DNA from: RGIG2000 sp045612665
Lineage (GTDB): Bacteria > Bacillota > Clostridia > Oscillospirales > CAG-272
Assembly: GCA_045612665.1 (NCBI GenBank)
Contig: JAZKZO010000003.1
Span: forward strand, 32,084 to 96,083
Direction of reading: 5' to 3'
Length of the DNA: 64,000 nucleotides
Below, in pieces: positions 8,576 through 17,781 of this stretch. A model generated the notes under the pieces. The model did no database searches. It saw nothing but the letters and a program-made list of their open reading frames with translations, and was not told where the DNA came from. Every line of letters starts with the position of its first letter. The stretch's first letter is position 1. Both the position numbers and the translations under genes were made by a program.

Positions 8576-9134
8576 ATATAAATAACGGTCTTAGCTGTCT
8601 TGCTCCGAGAGCATAAGACAAGGTTTGTGAAACGAGCGTAAATTCGGAAATAAGAGAGTGTGGCTTTCTAGTTGGATCATCCTGCTTCATAGGCACAAAA
8701 TAGACGCATTTTCGCTCTAGCAAAATGCTTATATTTTGTAAATTTGCACTCAATGCATCGTTAGAGCAAAGAGCTATCACAAGAGGTCTATCTGCGCGCA
8801 AATGCGCCTTTGCAGTCATTGTAACTGCCGTATCGGTTATTCCTCTTGCAATCTTAGCAAGAGTGTTTCCTGTGCACGGGGCTATTATTAGGGCATCGAG
8901 CGCTATTTTAGGTCCTAGTGGCTCTGCATCTACTATCGTATGAATAACCTCTCTTCCTGTTGTTTGCTCTACCTTTTTTATAAAATCCTCGGCGCTACCA
9001 AAGCGTGTGCTTGTCGTATACACGTTTTCACTCATTATCGGCAAAATATCATATCCTTGATTTTTCAATTTTTTAAGTTCCTCTAGGCTTTGCGCATGAG
9101 TGCAAAAGGAACCGCAAAACGCGTATCCTATCAT
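8574..9134 (-). CDS. spoVFB: Dipicolinate synthase subunit B (SpoVFB/DpaB)
   Basis: The flavoprotein-like subunit of the enzyme making dipicolinic acid, the calcium chelate of the spore core. The 186 residues start MIGYAFCGSFCTHAQ; the ATG at 9134 is chosen because AAGGAAC lies just upstream and a longer reading would add 14 non-homologous residues. ALIIAPCTGNTLAKIARGITDTAV is the phosphopantothenoylcysteine-decarboxylase-like signature of the family. It starts one base after the stop of subunit A, so the two are translationally coupled. Presence of both subunits is strong evidence for endospore formation. Confidence 0.95.
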   Translation of the reverse strand: MIGYAFCGSFCTHAQSLEELKKLKNQGYDILPIMSENVYTTSTRFGSAEDFIKKVEQTTGREVIHTIVDAEPLGPKIALDALIIAPCTGNTLAKIARGITDTAVTMTAKAHLRADRPLVIALCSNDALSANLQNISILLERKCVYFVPMKQDDPTRKPHSLISEFTLVSQTLSYALGARQLRPLFI

Positions 9135-9135
9135 A

Positions 9136-9885
9136 TCAGTTCCTTTCGGTTGAAATATATTCGTACACAAAATCAAATATTGCTCTTCCAGCGCTTTCGG
9201 GCTTCATTTTTCCCGGTAATGCAAGCGCCCTCTCGGGAAACTCTGTATCCTCAAAGCCACCCGGAAGCGACGCCAAGTCAAGGACAATGCTTTGCTTTGA
9301 GATTTTCTCACTTTCCTTTTTTGATATAATCGGTGATGGGGCTGTATTAAAAATCACGTCATAATAACCCTTGCAAAGATTTGATATAGGATAAGCCTTA
9401 TAGCCTATTTCAATAGCATCTATCCTACTTTGCTCTCTTCTTGAAAAGACAGTAACCGATGCACCGAGCGATTTTGAGAGCTTACAAAGATGCTTTCCTA
9501 TTCTTCCGTAGCCTATTATAGCTATTGAAGATTCGGAAAACGTTTTTAAAAGCCTTCCAAGCGCTATTGATATCGCGCACTCGGCAGTTATATATGCGTT
9601 TCTATCAAGAAGCTGTTCGCTTTGCGAATAATCAATTATTTTTCCACCGAAAAATTTTCTTACTCTATCACTATCACCACAAAAAACAAAAGCACTGCTT
9701 TTGAGTCCTTGGAAAATCCTTGAAAATTCCTCGTCGCAAAGAGTGCTTTTAATCGGTAATATGAGTATATCAGGGCTTTCAACCGTATTTGGAGTGCAAA
9801 TACTAGATTTAAAGCCCTTTTCGTTTAACATACCGTTAACAGTCACATATCTTGCATCCGAGGAAACAATATTAACTTCGTTCAT
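9136..9885 (-). CDS. spoVFA: Dipicolinate synthase subunit A (SpoVFA/DpaA)
   Basis: A 249-residue NAD(P)-binding subunit that oxidises dihydrodipicolinate. A Rossmann nucleotide motif IAIIGYGRIGKHLCKLSKSLGA lies at about residues 119-141, followed by VIFNTAPSPIISKK and VLDLASLPGG, as in known DpaA proteins. It is about 40 residues shorter than Bacillus DpaA, mainly in the N-terminal part. An upstream site resembling a sigma-K promoter fits mother-cell expression late in sporulation. It precedes dpaB and follows trmB. Confidence 0.93.
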   Translation of the reverse strand: MNEVNIVSSDARYVTVNGMLNEKGFKSSICTPNTVESPDILILPIKSTLCDEEFSRIFQGLKSSAFVFCGDSDRVRKFFGGKIIDYSQSEQLLDRNAYITAECAISIALGRLLKTFSESSIAIIGYGRIGKHLCKLSKSLGASVTVFSRREQSRIDAIEIGYKAYPISNLCKGYYDVIFNTAPSPIISKKESEKISKQSIVLDLASLPGGFEDTEFPERALALPGKMKPESAGRAIFDFVYEYISTERN

Positions 9886-9907
9886 ATACTTTCCTTAAAT
9901 GTTTATT

Positions 9908-9954
9908 TGAGAATCAATTCTCACTTATATAATATGCGACTTTGAAAATTCGGT
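9908..9954 (-). promoter_or_regulatory. Possible sigma-K promoter and palindrome before spoVFA
   Basis: On the minus strand ACC is followed 15-16 bases later by GCATATTATA (9928-9937), matching the sigma-K pattern AC-N16-CATANNNTA. A palindrome TGAGAAT-CA-ATTCTCA lies just downstream at 9908-9923 in the leader and could be an operator. Sigma-K control of spoVF is known in Bacillus; its use here is an inference. Confidence 0.5.
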
Positions 9955-9955
9955 A

Positions 9956-10696
9956 TTATTTTTTATTTTTAGCAATAAGCATATTTATCTTAAAGCCCTT
10001 TTCGGTAAAATTGCGTTCATATTCGGTTTGAATATTAGTTGCATTCATGTCCGATGCGTGTAAATCGTAGGTCTTGTATTCCAAATCGAAGCTTGACTCT
10101 TCAACCTGTTCAACGGAAAAATCAAACAATTCTCTATTATCGGTTTTAAAGAACACCTTTCCACCATCTACAAGTATTCTTGCATACATATTCAAAAAGT
10201 TGATATGTGTAAGGCGACGCTTTGCATATCCCTTCTTACCCCAAGGATCACAAAAGTTTATGTAAATTGCATCAACCGAGTTGTCAGGGAAATCACACAA
10301 GATTTGTGATGCATCTCCTACTGTAAAGCGAACATTTCCTCTTTGCTCGTCAGTAAATGGCACGCTATCTCCGCCGAGAGGATACTTTGTTCCGTCAGGT
10401 GTTAGCCATCCACCGTTTGGTGCAAGTCCACCAAGTCCTCGAGACGTAGCATAGTTTTCAACTGCCAAGGTACAAACATCGGCAATTTTTTCTATTGCAA
10501 GATAGTTGTAATCCTTTTCTTGAACGCTTTTTCCTCTTACGAAATCGCCCTTTCCACAACCGATTTCAATACGAAGAGGATTAGAATTTGCGTATTCCGC
10601 CTCTACGTTTTTAACGAGCTCACTTGGATTTTGAGTCATAAGAGCTGAAAGTAATGATAATCTTTCGCCACCGTGGCGCTTTTTTTTCATTCTCAT
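9956..10696 (-). CDS. trmB: tRNA (guanine-N7-)-methyltransferase TrmB
   Basis: 246 residues, methylating G46 of tRNA. The S-adenosylmethionine site LRIEIGCGKGDFV is at about residues 42-54. The family motifs YLAIEKIADVC, AIYINFCDPWGKKGYAKRRLTH and GGKVFFKTDNRELFDF are all present. An insertion around residues 95-115, rich in glycine and proline, is longer than usual. The gene lies 70 bases upstream of spoVFA in the same direction, but the sigma-K-like promoter between them suggests separate late control of the spore genes. Confidence 0.95.
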   Translation of the reverse strand: MRMKKKRHGGERLSLLSALMTQNPSELVKNVEAEYANSNPLRIEIGCGKGDFVRGKSVQEKDYNYLAIEKIADVCTLAVENYATSRGLGGLAPNGGWLTPDGTKYPLGGDSVPFTDEQRGNVRFTVGDASQILCDFPDNSVDAIYINFCDPWGKKGYAKRRLTHINFLNMYARILVDGGKVFFKTDNRELFDFSVEQVEESSFDLEYKTYDLHASDMNATNIQTEYERNFTEKGFKINMLIAKNKK

Positions 10697-10798
10697 ATTG
10701 AATTTTTCTCCGTTTTTTGATAAAATAAGTTTAACACACTATATATTAACACATTTCTTTCGAAATTTGTATAATATTTTTGATAAAAGGAGAATTTT

Positions 10799-11059
10799 AT
10801 GAAATATTCTTTTAGAACTAGGGGCGTTTGCGCTAGAAATATAACCTTTGACCTTGAGGACGGCATCGTTAAGGACGTAAGCTTTATGGGCGGCTGTAAC
10901 GGTAATCTCAAGGCTATCTCAAAGCTTATTGAGGGTATGGACGCTCAAAAGGTTATAGAAATCCTCAAGGGTAATGATTGTGGCGGACGCGGAACCTCAT
11001 GTGCCGATCAGCTCGCTATTGCTTTAGAGGAAGCTATGAAGGCTGGTAACAACGAATGA
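10799..11059 (+). CDS. TSCPD domain protein (TIGR03905 type)
   Basis: An 86-residue protein with GGCNGNLKAISKLIEG and a C-terminal CGGRGTSCADQLAIALEEA, the TSCPD-like cysteine motif also found at the C-terminus of some ribonucleotide reductases. Its function is unknown; conserved cysteines suggest metal or nucleotide binding. It has an AAGGAGA ribosome site and overlaps polA by 4 bases (ATGA), so the two are co-translated. Confidence 0.85.
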   Translation: MKYSFRTRGVCARNITFDLEDGIVKDVSFMGGCNGNLKAISKLIEGMDAQKVIEILKGNDCGGRGTSCADQLAIALEEAMKAGNNE

Positions 11060-13560
11060 AAAAGCTTCTTATTGTAGACGGTAACAGCATTCTCAACCGT
11101 GCTTTTTACGGCATAAGACCTCTTTCCAACAAGGAAGGAATTCCTACGAATGCAGTTTACGGAATGCTCACGATTTTAAAAAGACATCTTGATAGCTTGA
11201 AGCCCGACTATGCAGTTGTGGCTTTTGACCTGCGCGCCAAAACCTTCAGACACAAGGCGTGCGACTTCTACAAGGCGAATAGAAAGCCTATGCCCGAGGA
11301 CCTTGCTATTCAGCTTCCCTATGCCAAGGAAGCGGTAAAATCGCTCGGATTTAACGTTGTAGAGCTTGAGGGATACGAGGCGGATGACGTTATCGGAACT
11401 GTTTCTCGCATCGCTATGAAGGATATGGACGTTCACTCCTATATTCTTACAGGAGATAGAGATTCTCTTCAGCTTATAAACGCGTCCTGCTCCGTTATTC
11501 TCGTTAAAACTAAAGAGGATATTCTTTACGATACGGACAAGTTTATCGAGGACTTTGGAGTTACTCCTACTCAATTTATAGACGTGAAGGCTATTATGGG
11601 TGATTCCTCTGACAACATTCCAGGAATTGCTGGAATTGGCGAAAAGGGAGCTTTCAAGCTTATTTCCGACTTTGGCTCACTTGATGAAATATACGAAAAA
11701 TATAAAGATTCGTCCATTTCAGAGGGCTTAAAGACGAAAATTGAAAACGGAAAGGAAATGGCATTCGTTTCAAGATTTCTCGCTACAATTATTTGCGATG
11801 CGCCTATTGGAAAGGAAATTCCCGATTTCGAATATCGCGGTATCGACGCTGAGCTTGCCTCTAACCTTTTCTTAAAGCTTGAATTCGAAAGCCTTTTAAA
11901 GAAATTCAACATAGAATTTGATCCGTCTAAAAGAAGCGAAATTCGCGACGGAATTGATAGCTCATCTATGAAGAATGCATTCTCTATCGGTGCGCTTGAC
12001 GACATTAAAAACGAGCTTGTATCGATTTATTATCACGATGAAAAGCTCTACATTTATACTAATAAGTATAACTTCTTCTATGAAGGCGATGATTTCGCAC
12101 AATTTTTAAAAAATAACAAAATCATTTGCCATGATATTAAGGCTTGGTCAAGGGATTATAAATTTGACTGTGTATTTGATACTATGCTTGCATCGTATCT
12201 CGTATCGCCCTCCGACTCCTCATACGGTCTTGATAGCCTTTGCATTAAATATCTTGGCACTGAATTCAAGCCTGAGCACGGTGCACAGCTCATTTACGAG
12301 CTTTATCGCGTGCTAGACGAGGAGCTTGAAAAAATAGATGCAAAGAAAATTCTCACCGATATTGAAATTCCTCTTGCAAGAGTCCTTTCTTCAATGGAAA
12401 AGGAAGGCTTTTTGGTTGACACCGAGGGTCTTAAGTCATATTCCGAGGTGCTTTCCTCAATGGCTGAGGATTTTAAGCAAAGAATTTATATGCTTGCCGG
12501 TGAGGAATTCAACATAAATTCTCCAAAGCAGCTTGGCGAGGTTCTCTTTGAGAAAATGGGTCTATCCCACGGTAAAAAGAACAAAAACGGATACTCTACC
12601 GATGCCCACGTTTTAGAGGAATTGCGCTCTGAATCGCCTATTATAGACGAGATTTTGGAATATAGACAAATTATGAAGCTCAAAAGCACCTATTGTGAGG
12701 GACTTTTGAAGGTTGCCGGCTCTGACGGTAGAATCCACTCTACATTCAACCAAACCGTTACTGTTACGGGCAGACTTTCCTCGTCCGAGCCTAATTTGCA
12801 AAACATTCCGATAAGAACTGAGCTTGGTAAGCAATTTAGAAAATATTTCATTCCCAAAAATGATGATTACGTTTTGATTGATGCCGACTATTCTCAAATC
12901 GAGTTAAAGGTTCTTGCGCATCTTTCCGGTGATGTAAATATGATTTATGCCTTTAATTCGGGCATGGATATTCATACGATGACCGCCTCACAGGTGTTCA
13001 ATATACCTGCCGAGATGATTACTCCTGAGCTAAGAAAGCGCGCAAAGGCGGTAAACTTCGGTATTGTTTACGGAATTGGCGACTTCTCCCTAGCAAAGGA
13101 CCTTCATATTACTAAAAAGGAAGCAAAGAATTACATTGACAGTTATTTCGCAACTTATCCCGACGTACACGCGTATATTCAAGGCTTGATTGAGGGCGCA
13201 AAGGAAAAGGGATATGCTGAAACTATGTTTGGACGTCGCAGATATATTCCGGAGCTTCAATCTAAAAACTTTAACATTCGTGCCTTTGGTGAGCGAGTTG
13301 CAATGAACTCCCCTATCCAAGGAAGTGCAGCCGATATAATTAAAATTGCCATGATAAGAGTTCAAAAGGCTCTTGAAGATGCTAAAATCGATGCAAAGCT
13401 TATTCTTCAGGTACACGACGAGCTTATAATCGAGGCACATTCATCCTGCGCCGATATTGCAAAAGAAATTCTTCAAAGAGAAATGGAGAGCGCAACCAAG
13501 CTTCTTGCCCCATTAACTGCCGATACCGGCGTTGGCAAAACTTGGCTTGACGCAAAATAA
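11056..13560 (+). CDS. polA: DNA polymerase I
   Basis: 834 residues for gap filling and Okazaki fragment processing. The N-terminal 5' nuclease (about 1-290) begins LLIVDGNSILNRAFYG and contains EGYEADDVIG and TGDRDSLQL. The middle 3' exonuclease-like domain lacks a clear DxE motif, as in many Firmicutes, so proofreading is probably absent. The polymerase domain shows motif A (DADYSQIELKVLAHLSGD), motif B (RKRAKAVNFGIVYG) and motif C (LQVHDELIIEA). It is coupled to the TSCPD gene upstream and ispE downstream. Confidence 0.98.
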   Translation: MKKLLIVDGNSILNRAFYGIRPLSNKEGIPTNAVYGMLTILKRHLDSLKPDYAVVAFDLRAKTFRHKACDFYKANRKPMPEDLAIQLPYAKEAVKSLGFNVVELEGYEADDVIGTVSRIAMKDMDVHSYILTGDRDSLQLINASCSVILVKTKEDILYDTDKFIEDFGVTPTQFIDVKAIMGDSSDNIPGIAGIGEKGAFKLISDFGSLDEIYEKYKDSSISEGLKTKIENGKEMAFVSRFLATIICDAPIGKEIPDFEYRGIDAELASNLFLKLEFESLLKKFNIEFDPSKRSEIRDGIDSSSMKNAFSIGALDDIKNELVSIYYHDEKLYIYTNKYNFFYEGDDFAQFLKNNKIICHDIKAWSRDYKFDCVFDTMLASYLVSPSDSSYGLDSLCIKYLGTEFKPEHGAQLIYELYRVLDEELEKIDAKKILTDIEIPLARVLSSMEKEGFLVDTEGLKSYSEVLSSMAEDFKQRIYMLAGEEFNINSPKQLGEVLFEKMGLSHGKKNKNGYSTDAHVLEELRSESPIIDEILEYRQIMKLKSTYCEGLLKVAGSDGRIHSTFNQTVTVTGRLSSSEPNLQNIPIRTELGKQFRKYFIPKNDDYVLIDADYSQIELKVLAHLSGDVNMIYAFNSGMDIHTMTASQVFNIPAEMITPELRKRAKAVNFGIVYGIGDFSLAKDLHITKKEAKNYIDSYFATYPDVHAYIQGLIEGAKEKGYAETMFGRRRYIPELQSKNFNIRAFGERVAMNSPIQGSAADIIKIAMIRVQKALEDAKIDAKLILQVHDELIIEAHSSCADIAKEILQREMESATKLLAPLTADTGVGKTWLDAK

Positions 13561-13561
13561 T

Positions 13562-14431
13562 ATGAAATATACTATTTTAGCCCCCGCAAAGGTCAATTTG
13601 TATCTTGACGTGCTATCAAAGCGCGAGGACGGATATCACGAAATTGAGTCTGTTATGCAGTCTGTATCGCTATGCGATAAGATTTCTATTGACATATCCA
13701 AGTCAAGCGAGCTTAAAATAAGCATAGACGGTACAAGTGATGCTATTGCTTGGGATGAAAAAAATCTCGCTTATAAGGCCTGTAAGCTCTTTGTGAGCGA
13801 GGCAAAAATAACAAATTCTAAAATTGACATTTTCGTTGAAAAAAACATTCCGATTTCCGCAGGAATGGCGGGTGGAAGCACTGATGCAGGCGGTGTTTTG
13901 ATACTTTTAAATAAAGCCTTTGGCGAGCCTTTTTCAAGAGAAAGGCTATGTGAGCTTGGTGCAAGGCTCGGTGCTGACGTGCCGTTTTGCATTGTAGGTG
14001 GAACTTATCTTTGTAAGGGAGTTGGCGAGGTGCTCTTGCCTCTTACTCCGTTCAAGGACAAGCTTTTGGTATGCGCTATTGATTCATCAAGCGTTTCTAC
14101 GCCTGTTGCCTACGGTATGCTTGACAAAAAATATGGTACTGATGCCACTTCTTCATCGGACATTAACGCATTTTTGACATATGTAAAAAATGATGATTTA
14201 AAAGGGGTTAGTTCCTCTCTTTTCAACAAGTTTGAGAGTGTTATAATCACTGAAAATCCATCAATTTTAAAAATTAAGGACTTGCTTTTGGAAAACGGAG
14301 CGCTCGGCGCTTTAATGAGTGGAAGCGGTCCGTCCGTTTTTGGTCTGTTCGGGAATGAAACCGACCAAAAAAGAGCCTTTGATGCTCTACAAAAGGAAAA
14401 AATTCAAGCTTTTTTATGTAAAACTCTTTGA
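13562..14431 (+). CDS. ispE: 4-diphosphocytidyl-2-C-methyl-D-erythritol kinase IspE
   Basis: A GHMP kinase of the MEP pathway of isoprenoid synthesis. The start is placed at the ATG one base after the polA stop, because the protein then opens MKYTILAPAKVNLYLDV, the family's standard N-terminus; an upstream in-frame codon lies within polA. The ATP site IPISAGMAGGSTDAGG is at about residues 94-109, and LMSGSGPSVFGLF near residue 260 is the C-terminal glycine-rich motif. The 289-residue length is normal. Translation is probably coupled to polA. Confidence 0.96.
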   Translation: MKYTILAPAKVNLYLDVLSKREDGYHEIESVMQSVSLCDKISIDISKSSELKISIDGTSDAIAWDEKNLAYKACKLFVSEAKITNSKIDIFVEKNIPISAGMAGGSTDAGGVLILLNKAFGEPFSRERLCELGARLGADVPFCIVGGTYLCKGVGEVLLPLTPFKDKLLVCAIDSSSVSTPVAYGMLDKKYGTDATSSSDINAFLTYVKNDDLKGVSSSLFNKFESVIITENPSILKIKDLLLENGALGALMSGSGPSVFGLFGNETDQKRAFDALQKEKIQAFLCKTL

Positions 14432-14456
14432 TTTTAGATTTTTTTCGATTTTTTTG

Positions 14457-14485
14457 TTGACAAATCTTTAAATAAGATTTATAAT
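14457..14485 (+). promoter_or_regulatory. Promoter of guaB
   Basis: A perfect consensus TTGACA-17-TATAAT, about 48 bases upstream of the start codon. The leader carries a GGAGGA ribosome site but no riboswitch that I recognise. Confidence 0.92.
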
Positions 14486-14532
14486 AGAAAAAATATTTTA
14501 TATTTTCGTGATACTTACGGAGGAATTCAAAA

Positions 14533-16011
14533 ATGTCTGAAAATCTTTTTGATTACAAGTTTGGACGCGAGGGTATTACATTTGATGATGTATTGCTCGT
14601 TCCTGCTAAGAGTGAAATCGTTCCTAAAATGGTTACACTCGAAACTCAGCTTACAAAGAAAATTAAGCTTAACATCCCACTTATGAGTGCAGCTATGGAC
14701 ACTGTTACCGAGTCTGCTCTTGCTATTGCAATTGCTCGTGAGGGTGGTGTTGGTGTTATCCATAAAAACATGCCTATTGAAAAGCAGGTTGAAGAGGTTG
14801 AAAGAGTTAAAAGAAGTGAAAATGGAGTTATTAGAGATCCATTCTTCCTTGCTCCTGACAACACTGTTGCCGAGGCTGACATGCTTATGGCGAAGTATCG
14901 CATTTCCGGTGTTCCGATTTGCGACAAAAAGGGCAAGCTCGTTGGCATTATCACTAACCGTGATATGAGATTCTTGACCGACCTCAATGTTCCTATTAAG
15001 GATCATATGACAAAGAAGAATCTTATCACTCTCAAAGAGGGTGCTTCAATCGATGATGCAAAGGCTCTTCTCTGCAAGCATAAGATCGAAAAGCTTCCTA
15101 TCATTGATGATAACGGAATGCTCAAGGGTCTTATCACAACAAAGGATATCGAAAAGGCTACAAAATATCCAAATACTGCCCGTGATGAATTCGGCAGACT
15201 TCTTTGTGGTGCCGCTATCGGTGTTACCGATAACGTAATCGAGCGTGCAGGTGCTCTTCTTAACGCTGGTGCTGACTTCCTCGTTCTCGACTCCGCGCAC
15301 GGACACTCAAAGAACATCGTTGATTGCCTTAAGAAAATCAAGAACGCTTATCCTGATGCACAAATCATTGCAGGTAACATTGCTACTGCAGGTGCTGCAC
15401 GCGACCTCATCGAGGCTGGTGCTGATGCAATCAAGGTTGGTATCGGTCCTGGTTCTATTTGTACAACTCGTATCGTTGCAGGTATCGGTGTTCCACAAAT
15501 CACAGCAATTTTCGACGCTTATAGCGTTGCAAAGGAATATGGCATTCCTGTTATTGCAGACGGTGGTATCAAGTATAGTGGAGATATCACAAAGGCTGTT
15601 GCAGCAGGCGCTAATGTAATCATGGTTGGTTCTCTTCTCGCAGGATGCGAGGAAAGCCCTGGAGATAGCGAAATTTACCAAGGACGTCAGTTCAAGGTAT
15701 ATCGTGGAATGGGCTCTCTTGCTTCAATGGAAAAGGGCTCAAAGGACAGATACTTCCAAGAGGGCAACAAGAAGCTTGTTCCTGAGGGAGTTGAGGGCCG
15801 TGTTCCTTACAAGGGACCACTCGCTGACACTGTTTATCAGCTTATGGGCGGTCTTCGTGCAGGTATGGGCTATTGTGGTAGCCAAACCATCGAAGAGCTT
15901 AAGGTTAAGGGTCAATTTATTAAGATTTCCGGTGCTGGTCTTCGTGAATCTCATCCTCACGACATCAACATCACAAAGGAAGCTCCTAACTATAGCACAA
16001 ACGGCAACTAA
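14533..16011 (+). CDS. guaB: IMP dehydrogenase
   Basis: Oxidises IMP to XMP, the committed step of GMP synthesis. The 492 residues contain the catalytic barrel interrupted by two CBS domains at about residues 95-215 (DPFFLAPDNTVAEAD..., MTKKNLITLKEGAS...). The active-site loop is GIGPGSICTTRIVAG with the catalytic cysteine, and the flap contains YRGMGSLASM. Codon use is strongly biased, as expected for a highly expressed gene. It is monocistronic, with a consensus promoter and its own terminator. Confidence 0.98.
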   Translation: MSENLFDYKFGREGITFDDVLLVPAKSEIVPKMVTLETQLTKKIKLNIPLMSAAMDTVTESALAIAIAREGGVGVIHKNMPIEKQVEEVERVKRSENGVIRDPFFLAPDNTVAEADMLMAKYRISGVPICDKKGKLVGIITNRDMRFLTDLNVPIKDHMTKKNLITLKEGASIDDAKALLCKHKIEKLPIIDDNGMLKGLITTKDIEKATKYPNTARDEFGRLLCGAAIGVTDNVIERAGALLNAGADFLVLDSAHGHSKNIVDCLKKIKNAYPDAQIIAGNIATAGAARDLIEAGADAIKVGIGPGSICTTRIVAGIGVPQITAIFDAYSVAKEYGIPVIADGGIKYSGDITKAVAAGANVIMVGSLLAGCEESPGDSEIYQGRQFKVYRGMGSLASMEKGSKDRYFQEGNKKLVPEGVEGRVPYKGPLADTVYQLMGGLRAGMGYCGSQTIEELKVKGQFIKISGAGLRESHPHDINITKEAPNYSTNGN

Positions 16012-16015
16012 TATT

Positions 16016-16047
16016 AAAATCGGGCGAAATTCGCCCGATTTTTTTAT
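16016..16047 (+). terminator. Terminator of guaB
   Basis: ATCGGGCGAA/TTCGCCCGAT hairpin followed by seven T. Confidence 0.9.
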
Positions 16048-16084
16048 TTTATGTGAATTTATTATGAAAATTTATTTTAAAGTA

Positions 16085-16113
16085 TTGACTTGCATTTTAA
16101 AATGGTTTAAAAT
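16085..16113 (+). promoter_or_regulatory. Promoter of the AI-2E family gene
   Basis: TTGACT-17-TAAAAT, about 33 bases before the start codon. Confidence 0.8.
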
Positions 16114-16145
16114 AAACTTGAAAATTTATAGAATGGAGTATGCCG

Positions 16146-17615
16146 ATGTTCAAAAACTTTAAAAAGAACGAAAAGTACCTCACCATTGCGTTGTATGCTT
16201 TTGTCGTTATGGCACTTTTGATTGCTCTTATTTTTGCATTCATTAACCTCGACAAAATAAACACCGCAATTAGTGGCTTTTTCAAGGCTATTTCAGCATT
16301 TATATACGGATTTGTTATCGCTTATATTTGTAATCCTATCTATAAGGTTATAAGCAAATACGTATTTAGATTTGTTGATAAAAATAAGCCTAGACCTAAG
16401 CTTAAAAAGGCTCTTTCTCTTCTTTTAACCTATATAATTCTTTTTGCAATAATTACAGTTTTGATTTTTGCAATTGTTCCCGCTATCGTTGATAACCTGT
16501 ATAACCTTTATACAAAGCTATCCGAGGCAAGCATTTCAGAGTGGTTTAACAATATAATTGATTCAATTAACGCAAAGTTCCCTGATCTTAACATTAGCAT
16601 TGACGTAGATGAGGTTTCAGCAAAAATATTTGCTGCAATTCAAAATATCTTTATCGATGAATCCGGTGACCTTAAAATTGAAAACATTGGAAACTGGGCA
16701 TCTGCCGTTGTAGGCTTTGTAATTTCATCAATTGACGTTATCTTCTCTATTATTGTTGGCATTATACTTTCAGTATATTTCTTAATTCACGGCAAAAGAA
16801 TTGGTGCAAAGCTTCGTAAAATGCTTGCTGCTACATTCAAAAAGGAAAATTACGATAAAATTATCGATTTTGCAAGATATTCGGATAAAACCTTTGGCAG
16901 ATATCTTATCGGTACATTATCCGACTCGGCGATTGTCGGAATCGTTGTCGGTATTTTGACGGCAATTCTTGGTATGCCATATGCGCCACTTATCGGTGTT
17001 ATTGTAGGTGTTACAAACATAATTCCTTTCTTTGGTCCGTTTATCGGTGCTATTCCGTCCGCTCTTATCATTTTGATTGCAAGCGGAGAGATTTGGAGAG
17101 TTATCGTATTTGTTATTCTTATCGTAATAGTTCAACAGCTTGACGGCAACATTCTTGCTCCACATATAATCGGTGGCTCAGTTGGCTTAACTCCGATTGG
17201 AGTAATTGCGGCAGTAACAATTTGCTCGCACTTCCTCGGTGTTCTCGGTATGGTTATCGGAGTTCCGCTTTCGGCTGTTCTTGCTTACATTCTCAACAAG
17301 ATTATTGATAAAAAGCTCAAAAAGAAAAATCTCCCATCCGACACTACTCTTTATGAAAACGCCGACTTCTTCCAAAGCGAAGAATTCATCAAGGCATCCT
17401 TCGACGTTGAGGCTCAGTCCAGACTCGAAATGAAGGAAGCGGTTGAAAAGGCGAAGGAAAATCTTGAGCTTCACCAAATCGGTATTCACGAGGCCGAGGA
17501 GCGTATCACAAACGAAAAGGGACAGGTTGCAATGGAAGCGCACACCTCTCCTGACGAGGCTTACGTAAACACCGCTGAAATTGATGTTAACACATCTACA
17601 AGCGACAATAAATAA
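16146..17615 (+). CDS. AI-2E family membrane permease
   Basis: 489 residues. The second ATG is preferred because GGAG sits 7 bases upstream of it, against 2 for the first. Residues 1-385 form the family's eight-helix body, with the signature LIGVIVGVTNIIPFFGPFIGAIPSAL near residue 280 and QQLDGNILAPHIIGGSVGL near 330. A charged tail of about 95 residues follows, rich in Glu and Lys. Members include autoinducer exporters, Na+/H+ antiporters and the sporulation protein YtvI; the role here cannot be separated. It is flanked by its own promoter and terminator. Confidence 0.88.
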   Translation: MFKNFKKNEKYLTIALYAFVVMALLIALIFAFINLDKINTAISGFFKAISAFIYGFVIAYICNPIYKVISKYVFRFVDKNKPRPKLKKALSLLLTYIILFAIITVLIFAIVPAIVDNLYNLYTKLSEASISEWFNNIIDSINAKFPDLNISIDVDEVSAKIFAAIQNIFIDESGDLKIENIGNWASAVVGFVISSIDVIFSIIVGIILSVYFLIHGKRIGAKLRKMLAATFKKENYDKIIDFARYSDKTFGRYLIGTLSDSAIVGIVVGILTAILGMPYAPLIGVIVGVTNIIPFFGPFIGAIPSALIILIASGEIWRVIVFVILIVIVQQLDGNILAPHIIGGSVGLTPIGVIAAVTICSHFLGVLGMVIGVPLSAVLAYILNKIIDKKLKKKNLPSDTTLYENADFFQSEEFIKASFDVEAQSRLEMKEAVEKAKENLELHQIGIHEAEERITNEKGQVAMEAHTSPDEAYVNTAEIDVNTSTSDNK

Positions 17616-17619
17616 AACA

Positions 17620-17648
17620 AAAAAATCGGGATTTTCCCGATTTTTTGT
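17620..17648 (+). terminator. Terminator of the AI-2E family gene
   Basis: AAATCGGGA-TTT-TCCCGATTT with a following T run. Confidence 0.88.
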
Positions 17649-17781
17649 TTCGAATTTATAAATTTTTGAATTCAAAAATTTGAAAATTTTCCATTTTTTG
17701 AAAAATTCGCTTGTCAAAAGGATTTGTATAATTTTTGTTCTCTTGAAAACAATATTTTTAGAATGTTTTTAGGAGATAATT

